Source: Ascaphus truei
Taxonomy: Eukaryota; Chordata; Amphibia; Anura; Ascaphidae
Assembly: GCA_036426205.1 (NCBI GenBank)
Contig: CM071568.1
Coordinates: 231,171,727 to 231,235,726 of the forward strand
DNA length: 64,000 bases
Reading direction: 5' to 3'
Made by a program: the position numbers and the translations under genes. Shown piece by piece: positions 20,086-32,314 of the stretch (positions within the stretch are counted from its first letter, which is position 1; every line of letters begins with the position of its first letter). The notes below the pieces were generated by a model that was given only the letters and a program-made list of their open reading frames with translations, was not told the origin of the DNA and did not search any database.

Positions 20086-21071
20086 CAGTGATTCCCAACC
20101 AGGGTCTCAGGGGTTCCGCCTACGGAATGTAGGGCCGCCCACACTCAGCGCGGCCCGCGACAACTTTCCTGACTCTCCCCCTCCCTAGAGCCCACTCTCA
20201 GGACTGCAGGGTAGGAGCACGCTCTAGCAGTGTGACCCAGGACTTCTGGTGCCTGCTGCTAGCTAGAGCAAGCGCATGCAGCCCTACTCCTGCCTGCTGC
20301 TCGCCGCCGTCTCCTCCCCCGGCAACTGCAGGATACCAGCCTCTCCTCCCACCTGAGGTAGGCATATGGGGGCGAGGGGGGTTGATGATGTGAGATCCGG
20401 GGTGGCGGAGGGTGATGTGAAATGCAGAGGGGGTGGGTGATGTGATATACAGGGGGGTGGGTGATGTGAGATGCAGGGGGGGTGGGTGATGTGAGATGCA
20501 GGCGGAGAGAGTGATGTGAGATGCAGGGGGTTTATGTAAGATGCAGGGGGTGGGTATATGAGGATGATGAGGGGTGCTGGGGAGATGAGGATGATGATGA
20601 TGATTTTACCTGTGCGGTCCGAATCTGTTTTCCTTCGAGCAGTTCCGCTCTTCTCACTTTACAAGTTTAATATGTATTGGCGGGGGTGGGGTATTTTTAT
20701 TATGTATTGTAGGGTTCTATGTATTTAGGAGGTGGGGTTTTTTGGTATGTATTTTGTAGGGGGGATTGAGTGAGAGTGGGGTAATTGACGGAAGGTAGGG
20801 GCACGTGAGAGGAGAAAGGGGGGAGTGAGTGAGTGAGTGAGGAAAAGAGGGAGTAAGAGTGAGAAGCAGGGGATAAATACATGCGAGGCGGGAGGGGAGA
20901 GAGTGAGTGAGACGCAGGGGAGAGAAATAATGGGTAGTGCGGGCTCATGAGGTGTGAAATTTTGTGATTTACCCCTGTCAAACCTAATATGTGTCAGCCA
21001 GATAGGGGTTCCCTGAGATTTTTCAAAATACTTCAAAGGTTGCTCCAAACAAAAAAGGTTGGGAATCACTG
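20086..21071. mobile_element. hAT (Charlie-like) non-autonomous element with internal minisatellite
   Basis: Inverted termini CAGTGATTCCCAACC are flanked by a perfect 8-bp duplication CTCTAGAA (20078-20085 and 21072-21079), the hallmark of hAT elements of the Charlie/MER5 type. No transposase frame remains. The middle is a purine-biased array (20395-20565) and GAGTGA-rich sequence (20770-20930). Confidence 0.92.
20395..20565. repeat. GGGTGATGTGAGATGCAGG minisatellite
   Basis: About six to seven units of ~22-27 bp, each with GTGATGTGAGATGCAGG, with decay at both ends. It lies wholly inside the hAT element. Confidence 0.85.
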
Positions 21072-21414
21072 CTCTAGAATAACCGTCCAGGTTTAAAAGG
21101 GCGTCATTTTTTTTTAACCTGCGAGCTCACATGCATTTCAAATGGCAACTTTCTTGCAGGTGAATGAATGAATAGTTGCTGGGTCATGGTAAGGCACCGA
21201 TTTTAATGTTATCGTGATCAGGCCAAAACTGGAAAATGGCATTTGTCTGGTAAATATCTTAGCGATAGCAGTTTATGGTTATTATTACCCTTTACAGTGC
21301 GCCAGCATATTCTGTAGCAGTGTACAATGGTGGAGTGTGAAGACAACAATAAAACAATAACATTAAACACACACTTTAATCTGGTCAGTAACTGTTTCAT
21401 TCGCCCATAATATA

Positions 21415-21600
21415 TATTTTCTTTAACTGTGCACGCAATGTCTTGTATATAATGTATAACCTGTTCATTTCTGTAACTGTATTTGTAACCATGTATTATT
21501 TGTCCTATCTGTGTGCCCAGGACATACTTGAAAACGAGAGGTAACTCTCAATGTATTACTTCCTGGTAAAATATTTTATAAATAAATAAATAACACTGGT
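21415..21600 (+). pseudogene. 3' tail of a LINE (same family as 43255-43770)
   Basis: The segment CAGGACATACTTGAAAACGAGAGGTAAC and the end TTTTATAAATAAATAAA match, in inverse orientation, the tail of the LINE remnant at 43255-43440. Only the 3' untranslated part is present, as expected for strong 5' truncation. Confidence 0.7.
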
Positions 21601-22020
21601 ACAGTAGGTAAGTAGGTCCCTGGCCCATGGAACTTACCATCTAACATTGCAAACCTGTCAACCCTTTGTATACACTGTACTGTATATGTTTTCTGAAAAA
21701 GTATTTGACATGCTTGTAGTGAACCAGCGTGTGTAAACAAACATTTAAACAGTCAGTAATACATTTCATAGTGGGAACCATTCAAGGCATGCTACAATCA
21801 GAGCTTCATTCTTTAACAGCCATAACAATTTGTGTGGATTGCATTGAAAATACTAGACACATGATTTATGAATATGTATTTACTCTCCATGTGTTTTTAA
21901 AACACCGATCCTGCAAAGTGCAAACATGCATCTACTGCATTGCACACAGATAATATCAAGATATGAACACAGTCTACTGTCGAAAGTATCCAGTGCCTCC
22001 CCCTTTCTCGCATACTAAAG

Positions 22021-22229
22021 GTTATTGCTGGTTTGCCCAGATCAAAGATGGCCGCTCGAGCTTCAGGCCCGAATTGTGGCCCTGGAGCAGCAGGCGGCGC
22101 TCTGATTCTTGGTTATCTCTCAGTTGCACCCGATACCCGCTGCTGCTTTGCGGCAGCGTGGGCTCTCTTCCCAGCATTTCCCGTGTGTGCTGCTGCTGCT
22201 TCCTTCCGCTTCTTCATGTCCTTGCAACC
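22021..22229 (+). promoter_or_regulatory. tomm7: tomm7 promoter region and 5' UTR
   Basis: A GC-richer stretch directly ahead of the start codon. AAAGATGGCCGC at 22044-22055 resembles the YY1 site found at the transcription start of many mitochondrial and housekeeping genes. CTTCC and CTTCCGCTTCTT tracts (22202-22216) are ETS-like and pyrimidine-rich. No TATA box is evident. The exact transcription start is not visible; it probably lies between 22040 and 22180. Confidence 0.5.
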
Positions 22230-22332
22230 ATGCCCGAGATGAGCAAAGAGACCAAGCTTCGCCTACAGAAGGTGTTCAAATGCGGACAGTTCACCATCCG
22301 CTGGGGGTTCGTCCCCCTCATCCTGTATTTAG
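22230..22332 (+). CDS. tomm7: tomm7 coding exon 1 (Tom7, TOM complex subunit)
   Basis: Encodes residues 1-34 and the first base of Gly35. It starts MPEMSKETKLRLQKVFK and ends with the conserved RWGF.PL..YLG block that begins the membrane segment. I chose the ATG at 22230 because it gives the family's usual N-terminal length; a second Met at codon 4 (22239) is possible. The donor is G/GTCAGT at 22333. The N-terminus is cytosolic and basic, and the hydrophobic stretch from about residue 25 onward spans the outer membrane. Lys/Arg spacing and the RWGF motif match vertebrate TOMM7. Confidence 0.93.
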
Positions 22333-23200
22333 GTCAGTGATCTGTGTAAAGCCATATACATGTGTGCAGGAAGCATGCATATTCATCGCTTCTCTGGTGA
22401 AGGGGCTGCTGGGGAGAGGGGGGTGACGCGTGGGTGCAATGAATGTAGATATATGTTTTGGGATGCAGAATTAAACAGAAATGACAGCTGCATGGGAGTC
22501 CGGTTGCTACAGATCATATGAGTGAGGCTGGAGATGTGAGGCTGCCTTATAATAAAGCAGTGACTGCAAATGGGGGACATTTACATGAATGTTCGGTGTG
22601 TCTCAAGGTTGTGTAAAGGGCAGAGAACATCGGCACCCTTTTAATTTCTTAGAAATTATACAGTGAGTCAGGCAGCAAAACTTAAAACACGTGCAAATGG
22701 TTTGTTGAAATAGGACATTTCCTTTTTATTTCAAAATACGTCAAGGATCTTTAAGTGGTCAGCTATTGTATCTGAGATCAGATATGTGTAAATGTCTTGT
22801 AAAGGTGGAAAGCGGTCATGTTGCAACCACACACATAGTAAATCACGGAGGGGTTTCTGGAGGGGAGTGGTGCACACTCTTGATGGTGAAAAACAATGAA
22901 GTCACTCAGTGCTAAGTAGCTGTTGGCTCAAAACCGGATATGACAATGTGTTTACATTTCCTGCCGCTGTTGCTTCACAGTGTTCAATAACTGACTCGAT
23001 CTATATGTGAAATTTAAAAAAAAAAAAACACTTGGTAAAATGTTGTATTAGGTTGTCCAATTTGTCATTCAAAATTACACATTTGACTGATGTGAAAGCA
23101 CAGTTTCTTTCTCAAGCCAAGAATAGAAACAAAGTGTCTTAATTTCCCAGCAGTGACTATATACATTCCCCCCTCTCCTTTTTTTATTTAACTGTTTTCT
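22333..23200 (+). other. tomm7 intron 1, proximal part
   Basis: Unassigned intronic sequence with an A12 run near 23017. No repeat recognised. Confidence 0.5.
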
Positions 23201-24312
23201 CCCACATTAAAATTCTGTGGGGGTTAAGGTGAGGCTACTCTGGTACCTTTTCCTTCTCCTTCAAACATGCAACAGTCATAAAGTACTCAAAAACAGCAAG
23301 CTTGACCCTACCTGTCTTTCTAACTGTCACCCTGTCTGCATTTTGCCCCTAAACTCCTTGAATGTCCATTTTCTCAACACCTATTCTCTCCTAGACCCTC
23401 TACAATCTGGCTTCCGCACTGCTCACTCCACCGAAACAGCCCTCACTAAAATAACTAATGACCTCCATGCTGCCAAAGACAGAGGTCATTAGACTCTGCT
23501 CATACTACTCGACCTCTGCTGCATTTGATACGGTGGACCACCCTCTTCTTGTTCACATTCTCCATACTCGTACTTTTAGCGTCTCTTCTGGTAACAACTC
23601 CTCTATTGACCTCTCTGTGGGGGTACTCCAGGGCTCTGACCTGGGACCTCTCCTCTTTTGTCTGTACACACACTCTCTAGGTGACATAATCACATCTCTT
23701 GGGTTCAAATATCACCTCTATGTTGACGACACACAAATTTACTTTTCAACCCCTGACCTTACACCTGCTGTACAGACCAAAGTTTCTGAATGTCTCTCTG
23801 CGATATCATCCTGGATAGCCCTCTGCCGACTTAAACTCAACGTCAAGAACAGAGCTCCTCATATTTCATCCCAAACTTGTCCCCACTACCTCCTTCCACA
23901 TTACTTTTGGAAGTTCTGTCATATACTCAGTAGCGCAAGCATGCTGCCTAGGGGTCACGCTCGAATTCTCTCACATTCTCCTCTCGCATACAAAATGTAT
24001 CTAAAACCTGTCGCTTTTTCCTCCGCAATATTAGAGAGACGCCCTTTCCTCTGTTGCTCAACTACTAAAACTCTGACACAGGCCTTCATTCTCTCCTGTC
24101 TCGATTACTGTAACCTTCTGCTGTCCGGCCTTCCTGCCTCACCTGTCCCCCCTACAATCTATCCTAAACGCTACTGCCAGAATCACTCTACTCTTTCCTA
24201 AATCTGTCTCAAGTGTCTCTGCTCCAGCGTCTCCTGCTGAATTCCCTCTCCTGGCTTCCTATCAAATCCCGCATCTCACACTCAATTCTCCTCCTCACTT
24301 TTAAAGCTTAAG
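23200..24312 (+). pseudogene. L2-type LINE reverse transcriptase remnant
   Basis: Frames at 23217-23492 and 23458-24201 show [51 protein letters not shown] and [13 protein letters not shown]. This is the CR1/L2-clade RT sequence of blocks, with YVDD as the catalytic box. It is 5' truncated, frameshifted at about 23490 and contains an internal deletion between blocks. The C-terminal part runs into the MITE at 24313 and continues at 24676. It lies in sense orientation in tomm7 intron 1. Confidence 0.8.
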
Positions 24313-24675
24313 GCCTCGTTCAGGGTGCCTGCTTTGCGAAGTGTGCGCTTACGTTCGAAACAAAGTGTTTAAAGTAAATATCAGTTGTCAGGGTAGAAGC
24401 TACCCTGTCTCCGAAGTACGGAGTTGACGCTTGCTACAGTTTGCATAAACAACTCAAGTTGTTTTTTCAAGCTGCAGCAGCGTCACTGGTACTTCGGCAG
24501 CCAATTAAATCATTCGGGAAAGTGTAGCGAGAAGAGCAATACCCATCCCTAACTCAGGTCTGTAAACCCGCCTCCTGAACGCTTGAAAAGGTCTGCTGGG
24601 GATGCTGAGCATACATTGCCCAGCAGACTGACGCTCGCCCTCCACCTCCTGTCTCTGCCACCCTGAACGAGGCCT
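24313..24675. mobile_element. MITE, AGGCCTCGTTCAGGGTGC family, copy 2
   Basis: Termini AGGCCTCGTTCAGGGTG and the inverted CACCCTGAACGAGGCCT; the left border has TA, while the right border reads TG. It is inserted into the L2 LINE. It shares the interior CTGCAGCAGCGTCACT...GGCAGCCAAT block with the copy at 3266-3652, so the two are one family. Confidence 0.8.
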
Positions 24676-25210
24676 TGCACTCTTCTGCCCCTCCTTACAT
24701 CGCAGTCCTAGTTTCTCGCTATTCACCATCCCGACCCTTGCGTTCTGCTCAAGGATGTCTTCTCTCTACCCCCTTTGTGTCTTAAGCCCTCTCTCGCTTT
24801 AAACTTTTCTCACTGACTGCCCCACACCTCTGGAATGCCCTTCCCCTCAACACCCGACTAGCACCCTCTCTGTCCACCTTTTAGACCCACCTTAAAACAC
24901 ACCTGCTTAACAAAGCATATTAGTAACTCCGCGGCTAATACTAGACACATGATACATAAAGCTTGGCCCCCTGCAGACGCACTTACCAGAATGCCCTCCT
25001 ACTGTCTCTATACGTCCTTTCTACCTACCAATTAGATTGTAAGTTCTTCGGAGCAGTGACTCCTTTTCCTGAATGTTACTTTTATGTCTTAAACACTTAT
25101 TCCCATGACCTATTATTTGTTATTTATATGATTGCCAAGTGTATTACTACTGTGAAGGGCTATGTACATTAATGGCGCTATTTAAATAAAGATATACATA
25201 CATACATACA
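24676..25210 (+). pseudogene. L2-type LINE 3' end with ATAC tail
   Basis: Continuation of the L2 element: HTSGMPFPSTPD-like coding near 24825-24860 and the TAGATTGTAAGTTCTTCGG tail typical of L2 3' ends. It ends in AAATAAAGATATACATACATACATACA; L2 elements characteristically end in short tandem repeats rather than poly(A). Confidence 0.75.
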
Positions 25211-25379
25211 ACCCCTTAAGATGTTACACACATTTCAAACCTAAAATGTTATTAGATATTAATCTTAGTCCTAATAATAGCTAAAGATAACCTGATCAAA
25301 CAAATTACATACAAACATGATACTTTTTTCAACATTTATTGATTCACAAATCGTTTAACATTCAATATCCATGTGTGAA

Positions 25380-26480
25380 TAAGTATGTGAACCTTTAGAT
25401 TCAGTACTTGTTGGCATCCCCTTGAGCAGCAATGACTTCAACTAAGCGGTTCCTGTAACTGTTGGTCAGTCTCTCACATCGGTTTTGAAGTATTTTGGAC
25501 CATTCCTCCTTACAGAACTGCTTCAACCCGGTGACATTTAAGGGCTTCCTTGCATGGACAGCTCAATTCAGGTCTTGCCACAACATTTCAAGGGGATTTA
25601 GGTCCGGACTTTAACTAGGGTATTCTAAAATGTGGAATTTCTTCTTCTGCAGCCATTCTTTTGTATTTCTGATTGTATGTTTGGGATAATTGTCTTGCTG
25701 CATAACCCACTTTCGCTTCAAATCATGGATGGATGGCCTGACATTCTCCTCTAGAATCTTCTGATACAATGCAAAATTCATGATTGTGTCAATGATGGCA
25801 AGCTGTCCAGGTACTGAGGCAGCAAAGCAGCCCTAAACCATCACACTCCCACCACCATGCTTGACGGTTGGGATGAGGTTGTTCTGTTCGAACACAGTGT
25901 TTGGTTTTCCGCCAAACATAACGTTTCTCATTGAGGCCAAAAAGTTCTATCTTTGACTCGTCTGTCCAGAGAACATTGTTCCAGAAGTCTTGTGGATCAT
26001 CTATGTGCTCTTTGGCAAATTTCCGACCGGCAGCAATGTTCCTTTTTAGAGAGCAGTGGTTTCCTCCTAGCTATCCTTCCATGAACCCCATTCTTGTTTA
26101 GTCTTTTTCTGATAGTTGAGTCATGAACACTCACATTAGCCAAGGCGAGAGTGGCCTTCAGGTCCTTGCATGTTACTCTGGGGTTCTTTGTGACTCACTT
26201 GATGATTTATCGGTTTGTTCTTGGATAAATTTTGGTAGGACGATCGCTCCTGGGTAGAGTGACTTGTGGTCTTGAACTTTCTCCATTTGTAGACTGTCCG
26301 ACAGTGAATTGGTGGAGCCCCAAATCCTTAGAAATGGTTTTGTAACCCTTTCTAGACTGATGGGCATCAATAACTGCTTTTCTGAGGCTCTCTGAGATTT
26401 CTTTTGATCGTGGCATGACGTGTTTCCACACACCTGTATGGTGAAGACCAAACTCACAAAATTTCTGATCTTTATATATG
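25380..26480 (-). pseudogene. Tc1-type transposase remnant
   Basis: On the minus strand the frame from 26416 starts MPRSKEISESLRKAVIDAHQ and continues with GYKTISKDLGLHQFTV and VTLPRSDRPTK, the paired-type helix-turn-helix DNA-binding domain and GRPR-like hook of Tc1 transposases. Downstream, in other frames, are the catalytic DDE-domain pieces (for example VMQQDN.PKHT near 25690 and LSPDLNPLE-like near 25600), ending near 25405. The span of about 1 kb fits a ~340-residue transposase. Several stops and frameshifts make it dead. I could not place clean terminal inverted repeats. It lies antisense in tomm7 intron 1. Confidence 0.8.
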
Positions 26481-26639
26481 GTTGAGCTACCCAAATGCAC
26501 ACCTGAAGATCTACCATAACTAGAGAATAATTCCATTAATTTAAAAAAAAGCTGAATGAAAATCTTCTCCAAGACCCAGATGCAACTTTTTAGCATTTTG
26601 AATAGGAGTCTAAGGGGGAGATTTATCACGCTCCAATGT

Positions 26640-27700
26640 GGAGTATGGCATCCGATCCTGCGTTAGTTGCGATCAAGCCATAGACCGTTGTCACGTATGA
26701 CCCCCTGCTAGCACGCGACCTGCATACGGAACAAGGGTTAATACCGACGCTCTGAAGCGCACCCACTCTTCACCCCCTCAAGGGTCCCTCAAATGAGTTG
26801 CATCTCTCCTCAAGCCGCCCCAATATACCACCGCCACGACCAGCACACAGTGAGCATGTGACTTTAGATATGCAACCAGGGTTAATACACAAAGGCTACT
26901 CTAGCCAACCCCCCTTTCTCCTCTGCAAGGAACCAGCGAGTTAGTATTAACCCCTACTCAATTGCACATCATATCTATCCACTGCCACTGCCTGAGGTTA
27001 TGCAGATATGATAAAAGATCTTAGACTAAAATATCCGCCTGGGTCTCAGGTCCCTGTTTATTATAGGAAAAACTATGCACTCTAACACAAAATCAGTTGT
27101 AGTAACATGTGCCCGAAGTTAGCAAGTTATTCTCTCCAGCATGCATAAAGTTCATTCAGAGCCCAACGCATTACTTATTAAATGTTTTAATATATATAAA
27201 AATACAGTGCTTGAATTACAGAAAAGATATTACAAAATAAACATACAATTACAATATAAGGCAGAACAGCTTCTTAAAATAAAAGGGGTAAAACAGAAAA
27301 TCCTATACAGTACATTACCACATGCTATGGATTTTTCCCAGAGAGGCACTGGTTCAGAAGATGAGGTCTGCCATGCTTTTTAAGCATGCCCCATGTCAGA
27401 TCTGACTTTTAACAATCTCCCCCAGACTTAGATACAATACTTTCTTAAGGCACTGTCATAAGCCCACCCCTTTCTACAGAATACTTTGAAGCTGCTCTTC
27501 TTTGATTAAAACAATTCACACCTTGAGTGTGTTCTCCACATGGACCCGCCCCAAGTAAATTCCTTTGAAATTCAGAGCAGACAGAAACATTCCTGACCCC
27601 TTTCAAACCCAGCATTTGGTATTTTGTTAAACAAGTGCAGCTCATTAACCCCTCAAGCACCAAAGGCAATTAAACGACCTAGTAGCTCATGATATCATGA
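26640..27700. other. Unassigned, LTR-like in places
   Basis: TGTCACGTATGACCCC at about 26690 resembles an LTR start, and short GGGTTAATA motifs recur (26737, 26880). There is no internal coding region, PBS or second copy in the window, so I leave it unclassified. Confidence 0.25.
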
Positions 27701-27708
27701 TAACCGTG

Positions 27709-27964
27709 TTTATAGTGGGCGCGCACGCATGGCATAAATAACAAGCCTCTCATAGAGGCTGCCCATAGAGCGCACGATTTTTGAAAAGACAAAAAAAATT
27801 GCCTTTGACACGTGATGGCCGGGTCATGTGTGCGGTTCAGCCAATAAGGGTGAACTGCTCACGTGATGTCACGCCTCCTCGTCGCCTCGGACCTCAGTGC
27901 AGGTTTCGCACGAGCGACAGGCGTGCGTGCCGTCATGCGCTGCATCACGTTTACCCACTATAAA
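27709..27964. mobile_element. GC-rich MITE with TTTATAGTGGG termini
   Basis: Eleven-base perfect inverted termini at 27709-27719 and 27954-27964. The interior has GCGGTTCAGCCAATAAGGG (27832-27850) followed by CACGTGATGTCACG, the CCAAT plus CRE-like core shared by other elements in the window. No coding capacity. Confidence 0.65.
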
Positions 27965-30844
27965 TGCAGCCATAGACTTGAGTCCGGCGCTACCCCTCAC
28001 CTGAGCTTAATGAGTGCCGGCGTAAATGTGTCATGTTGCACAACAGGGGAATAATGTGACAGTCTCTCAAATAACAAACCGCTTATTATATAGAAAAGTA
28101 GCCTGTTTTCCTCTATTTGTGTATAATGTGACATAGCATACAGACATTGATGTCCTTGAAACAATGACATTGTTTTAATGTCATATCGCTTGATGCACTA
28201 GTGTAGTAGCATATACTTTTTTTTTTAACGTTTAGCTGAAGTGTGCTGTGTTGCTTCATGTGAGTATTTTAAACCATGTACATTAAAATAATAAGAATTC
28301 TTATTTAGAATGCCAATCTGGCTGTTTTGATTATAAACAAGAATTCCCCATCTCTACCCCTGGATTTCCCATTTCTTTCCCATCCTCTCACTTTACCAAT
28401 TAATACTTTTTTGTATGTGTTCTACAGGTATGGTCTATATTTCAGCTTTTTCCTGCTTTGATGTTCTGTTTACCAACATGTTTTTTTTTTAGTGTCACAC
28501 CTCGCTCTTTTTGTAGTCTTGACTTCCGTTGATCGCAAATGAGATGCCTATTGAAGCGATTCTCAAACTTTTCCTTGTCGTGGACGATGTCAAGGTTAAT
28601 GATGATGTGCAAGATCATGCACAGCTACTGTAGGACATCAAATGTATTAATACTTATCTATATGTATCAACTAATGGACCAGTGTCTCAAAAGAAGCATG
28701 TCACAAATCAACCTCCTGCCCTGCTAGCAATGAGAGAATAAGCCATAGGCTACAAGTAAGAGCTTTGGTAATACTGAAATGATTTTGTCATGCCAATAAC
28801 GCTTATTTGATTGAGAGCTAATTCCAGAAATGTAGGACCCACCAGTATAGCCGTAAGATGCCATTTATGGAATTTAAAGGTATACTAAGCAATATGATTT
28901 CACCTATAATTTGTTCCCTGCTCACAGATGTTTTTTTTTCTAATTGATTTTAGATTAAATCTGATCTAAAATGGCCGCTAATTCCCTCCCAGTTACTGAC
29001 ATTAGATCTCAGAGAAACTTGTGGGATAGACTCTGGGTAAAACAATCTCTCGGCAAAGTCTGCACAGAAAATATTCCTGTGCTGCATAGTGGGCTGGAAC
29101 AAGTTATTCCAACTTGTTATTCCAACAAGTTAAACAGCAGAAGTTATGTGAACACTCTATACCAGGCTTTGGGCCTTTAAGATTCAAATGAAAAAAATTG
29201 AATTCAGCAAAGGTTTAAGGTGGACATACAGTATGTATTCTTTCACCCTAATTTACTATGTACCACAGAAATAATGTTGGTATGGGCATTATGGTGGTTG
29301 GAGGGAGAGAACTGTTGTCCCTTTTAACATTGAGACATTTACTTGCTGATAGCCCACCCATTGGAAGCTAATATTTGCTATACTATTTACATTAGGGGTG
29401 ACACAGAATCTAAGCTTCAAGATCACATTTCAAGGAAGCTAAATAAAGGGTGGCTCTCATTCTTTTACCCACACACGGTGGTAGAAGCCATCCATTGTGT
29501 CCAAACGTCTTCTGTATTTTACCGGGGATGTGTAGGGCACATTCATCAAGGCCTGGTATGGGTCATCGCACCTTTTCTAGCGTGATTTCCCATTGACTTC
29601 AATAGAAGTTAATGTCGGAGCAGGTGCGTTAACGCATACTGGACTTTATTTAATGTGCCCGTAAGTGTTTTGATGCAAACATTTGAGAAAGAACTGTTCT
29701 AATTGTGTAGAATGGTTTGCATCCAATTTGGATAAGTCCCAATCTGCAACAAAATCAGAATGCTTTAAATTTTGTTAGTAAATTCCCAAGAAATCTGCTA
29801 GGCTGCTGTCAAGCTCCACGCATACCTAAAAATACACTTGCTGAGAAGGGAGAACAATATGAAGCAGTAATGGTCTTATTGCTAAAAATAAATAAAAATG
29901 ACCACAGTGGAAGGTGCAAATTGAGGATTTTGTATGTTTCCCTTTTACATCATGTCAACTTCTCACATCAACAGTGGTCATTTCCAGTAAGCGTGTTCTG
30001 CACACAGTACTCTAGTCTGTCCCTACATATCTAAACATGCAGGACAAGCTTTTGATTATCTTTGCCGCCTATGTAAATATTACATTGTAAATAAAAAAAC
30101 ATTTATTTACGGCCATCCAAGTTAAGGATCGTGTATACTATTTCAGATAATTGTTGCTGTGTTTTAGCTCTTTGCAGGGATTTCTATTCCCCTTGAAGAG
30201 AGAACCGCCATCCAAAAATCAGCATTCTCCTCTGTCCAAAAATGTGAATACATTTTTTTTTTACAGGATTGCAACCGGGGTTTTCTCTGGATCTAAACCG
30301 CTGTAAATGTAGCTTCAGAGACAACGCAGTTCCCAAAATACTGACAGTTTTAGCTATGGGTGCACTTCTTGCCTTTTGTAAAGATGGTGCCGGCGGTTGT
30401 CTAGTAGGAAACTGCAACTTCATCCGTTGCAGCTTGCTGTTGCCCAGCATGTTGGCGGCCATTTTGTTTCCCCCAAAAAGTGGGGAGATGAACGGCAGCT
30501 AAAACAGCAAGTATCTGGAGCTGAAAAAAGAGCAGTTCAGCTCCACAGGACCATCTGGTTCATGCTGCTGTTGTAAAGGTGCAGTTCCTCCCCAACCTCC
30601 CAACAGCACCTAATTTGCACGTAACTTCAATCTCATGCCCTTTTAGATTCAGAGCTGGGATTATTTGTATCAGTATTTCTCTAAAGACAACAATAGGCGA
30701 GGTAATAATAGGCGTTTGGGGAGGGAGTTATGTGGGGAGATATTTGGGAAGGGAAGCGGAGTGTAGAATTGACTTAGAAGTGGGAGATGGGGTTGTGGAA
30801 ACCGAGCAAGCTAAATGAAAATAAAGTGAACTAGGAGGTGAAGT
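27965..30844. other. tomm7 intron 1, no gene recognised
   Basis: Mostly AT-rich. The short frame at 28539-28727 has no recognisable domain. The GC-richer part at 30250-30500 has ATGGCGGCC-type motifs but no defined ends. Confidence 0.4.
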
Positions 30845-31165
30845 CTGGTATGGCTCGGTGCCTGCTGCAGCGCGCGCTGTGGCGTGTGCGTTGCAGGGAC
30901 AAGAACTGCCCCTCAATGTGGCCGGGGCCGCTTCCTACCTTGGCCACTGTGCGGCCAGATTTTTCTGAAGACAAAAAAAACTGTCTTCATAACTGGTGAT
31001 GGAGTGCTGGCCACGCCCCCTGGCGGTTCAGCCAATGAGGGCGAACCTGCTGGGTGACGTCACGGCCGTGCCCCGTCACGCCCACCCTGTCTTTTCCCCC
31101 TGCAGCTTAGTGCAGGCCGGGGATCTCGGCTGCACGCACCGCCAGCCTGGCAGGCTTTAGAAAGA
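30845..31165. repeat. MITE-like GC-rich element with CCAAT and CRE
   Basis: Contains GCGGTTCAGCCAATGAGGGCGAACC (31024-31048) and an exact TGACGTCA at 31055-31062 within CpG-rich flanks. The AAGACA / TGTCTTC inverted pair at 30970-30995 is like that at 27786. Ends were not resolved. Confidence 0.5.
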
Positions 31166-31509
31166 GGGACATTAATGACTAGCGATTAGCACTTCTAGAA
31201 CGTGTGAAAAATGTTAATGTCTTGTGAAGTTACTTGTCAACTAAGGAATCTATTTCTGCCCAGTATTAAACCACAAGTGTTGCTAATTTACTGTATACCC
31301 CTACTGCAAGTATGATGATTTTTTTTTTACTTCCTTAACAAAGAAGTTTCCCCAAAAGAAACCACACTAGTTCACTGTTCACCATCGCATATGTGCTTAT
31401 GTACTAATAATTCAAGAAATGTTTCTCTTTTTATTGTTGTGTGGGTATTCCCAGTTCTAGGAGCCATGGTATCTCGATAACTTTCTATTCTATCTTGCAA
31501 AATAAGACC

Positions 31510-31725
31510 GCGCTTATTTTACTTAAGCCGTCGCGTGCGCCTGTAGTAGGCGCGACGGCTTGGTCGCGATCTCTGGAAGTCAATGAAAATGGATTTTTTT
31601 TTTTTGCCGACCGCTGCGTGACGTCAGCGGGCACGTGAGCGGTTCAGCCAATAAGGGTGAACCGCTCACGGCCACGCCCCCCGGATCACCGTCTCTTGCC
31701 TCCTACACTATAGGCAAAAAATGCT
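31510..31725. repeat. MITE-like GC-rich element with CCAAT and CRE
   Basis: Starts with a hairpin AAGCCGTCGCG...CGCGACGGCTT (31525-31562). It then has TGACGTCA at 31619-31626 and GAGCGGTTCAGCCAATAAGGGTGAACCGCTC, an inverted repeat around CCAAT at 31637-31667. Outer ends unclear. Confidence 0.5.
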
Positions 31726-31729
31726 GCCA

Positions 31730-32311
31730 TAACGGCGATGTTAATAATAAATACCGATACCAAATAGATGAATGACTAACACAAGGTCAGTGAAGCATCT
31801 AAAGAAAGTACATTGTACTGGTTCACTCCTAGGCTGAATTTTATTTTTTTTAATAATATTTACATATGACTATATGAAGTGAAATAAGTGATACAAAGTG
31901 AATGAAAATACAAATATTAAAATAACAAGTGGTGCTGTTGTCTCTTTAATAGTCTGCTGGAAGAGAAATGTGTCTTTACTGTATTATGGTGAAAAGATGG
32001 TACTTTCCCTAAAACCTTTTGGTAAGGTGTAGTGGTGTTTAGATGACTATCTTACCTACAATCTAATAATATATATTATAACATAGATTGACACCAGCCA
32101 TATAAATGTAAAGCACGTAACAATCAATTATAATAAATGATGATTGCACCTAGAGTCTGCTGTGAGCTCCAGCAGTAAGACATCTGTCCAAGATGAACAG
32201 CATGAAATTAAATTTGTTGTCTACAAATTGGCTACACTCTGATGAAGCATATCCAATGGGGGGCTGTATACCATCAGCTGCAGCAATCTGCCTGCAAATG
32301 AGCCCACAATC
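31730..32311. other. tomm7 intron 1, no gene recognised
   Basis: AT-rich intronic DNA without assignable elements. Confidence 0.4.
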
Positions 32312-32314
32312 TAA

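Noticed and set aside
26690..27700. Possible LTR starting TGTCACGTATG
   Set aside because: No second LTR, primer site or internal domain is present in the window, so I list it only as unassigned.
28539..28727. 62-codon ORF in tomm7 intron 1
   Set aside because: I looked for a transposase or host exon signature and found none; flanks have no splice sites in phase.
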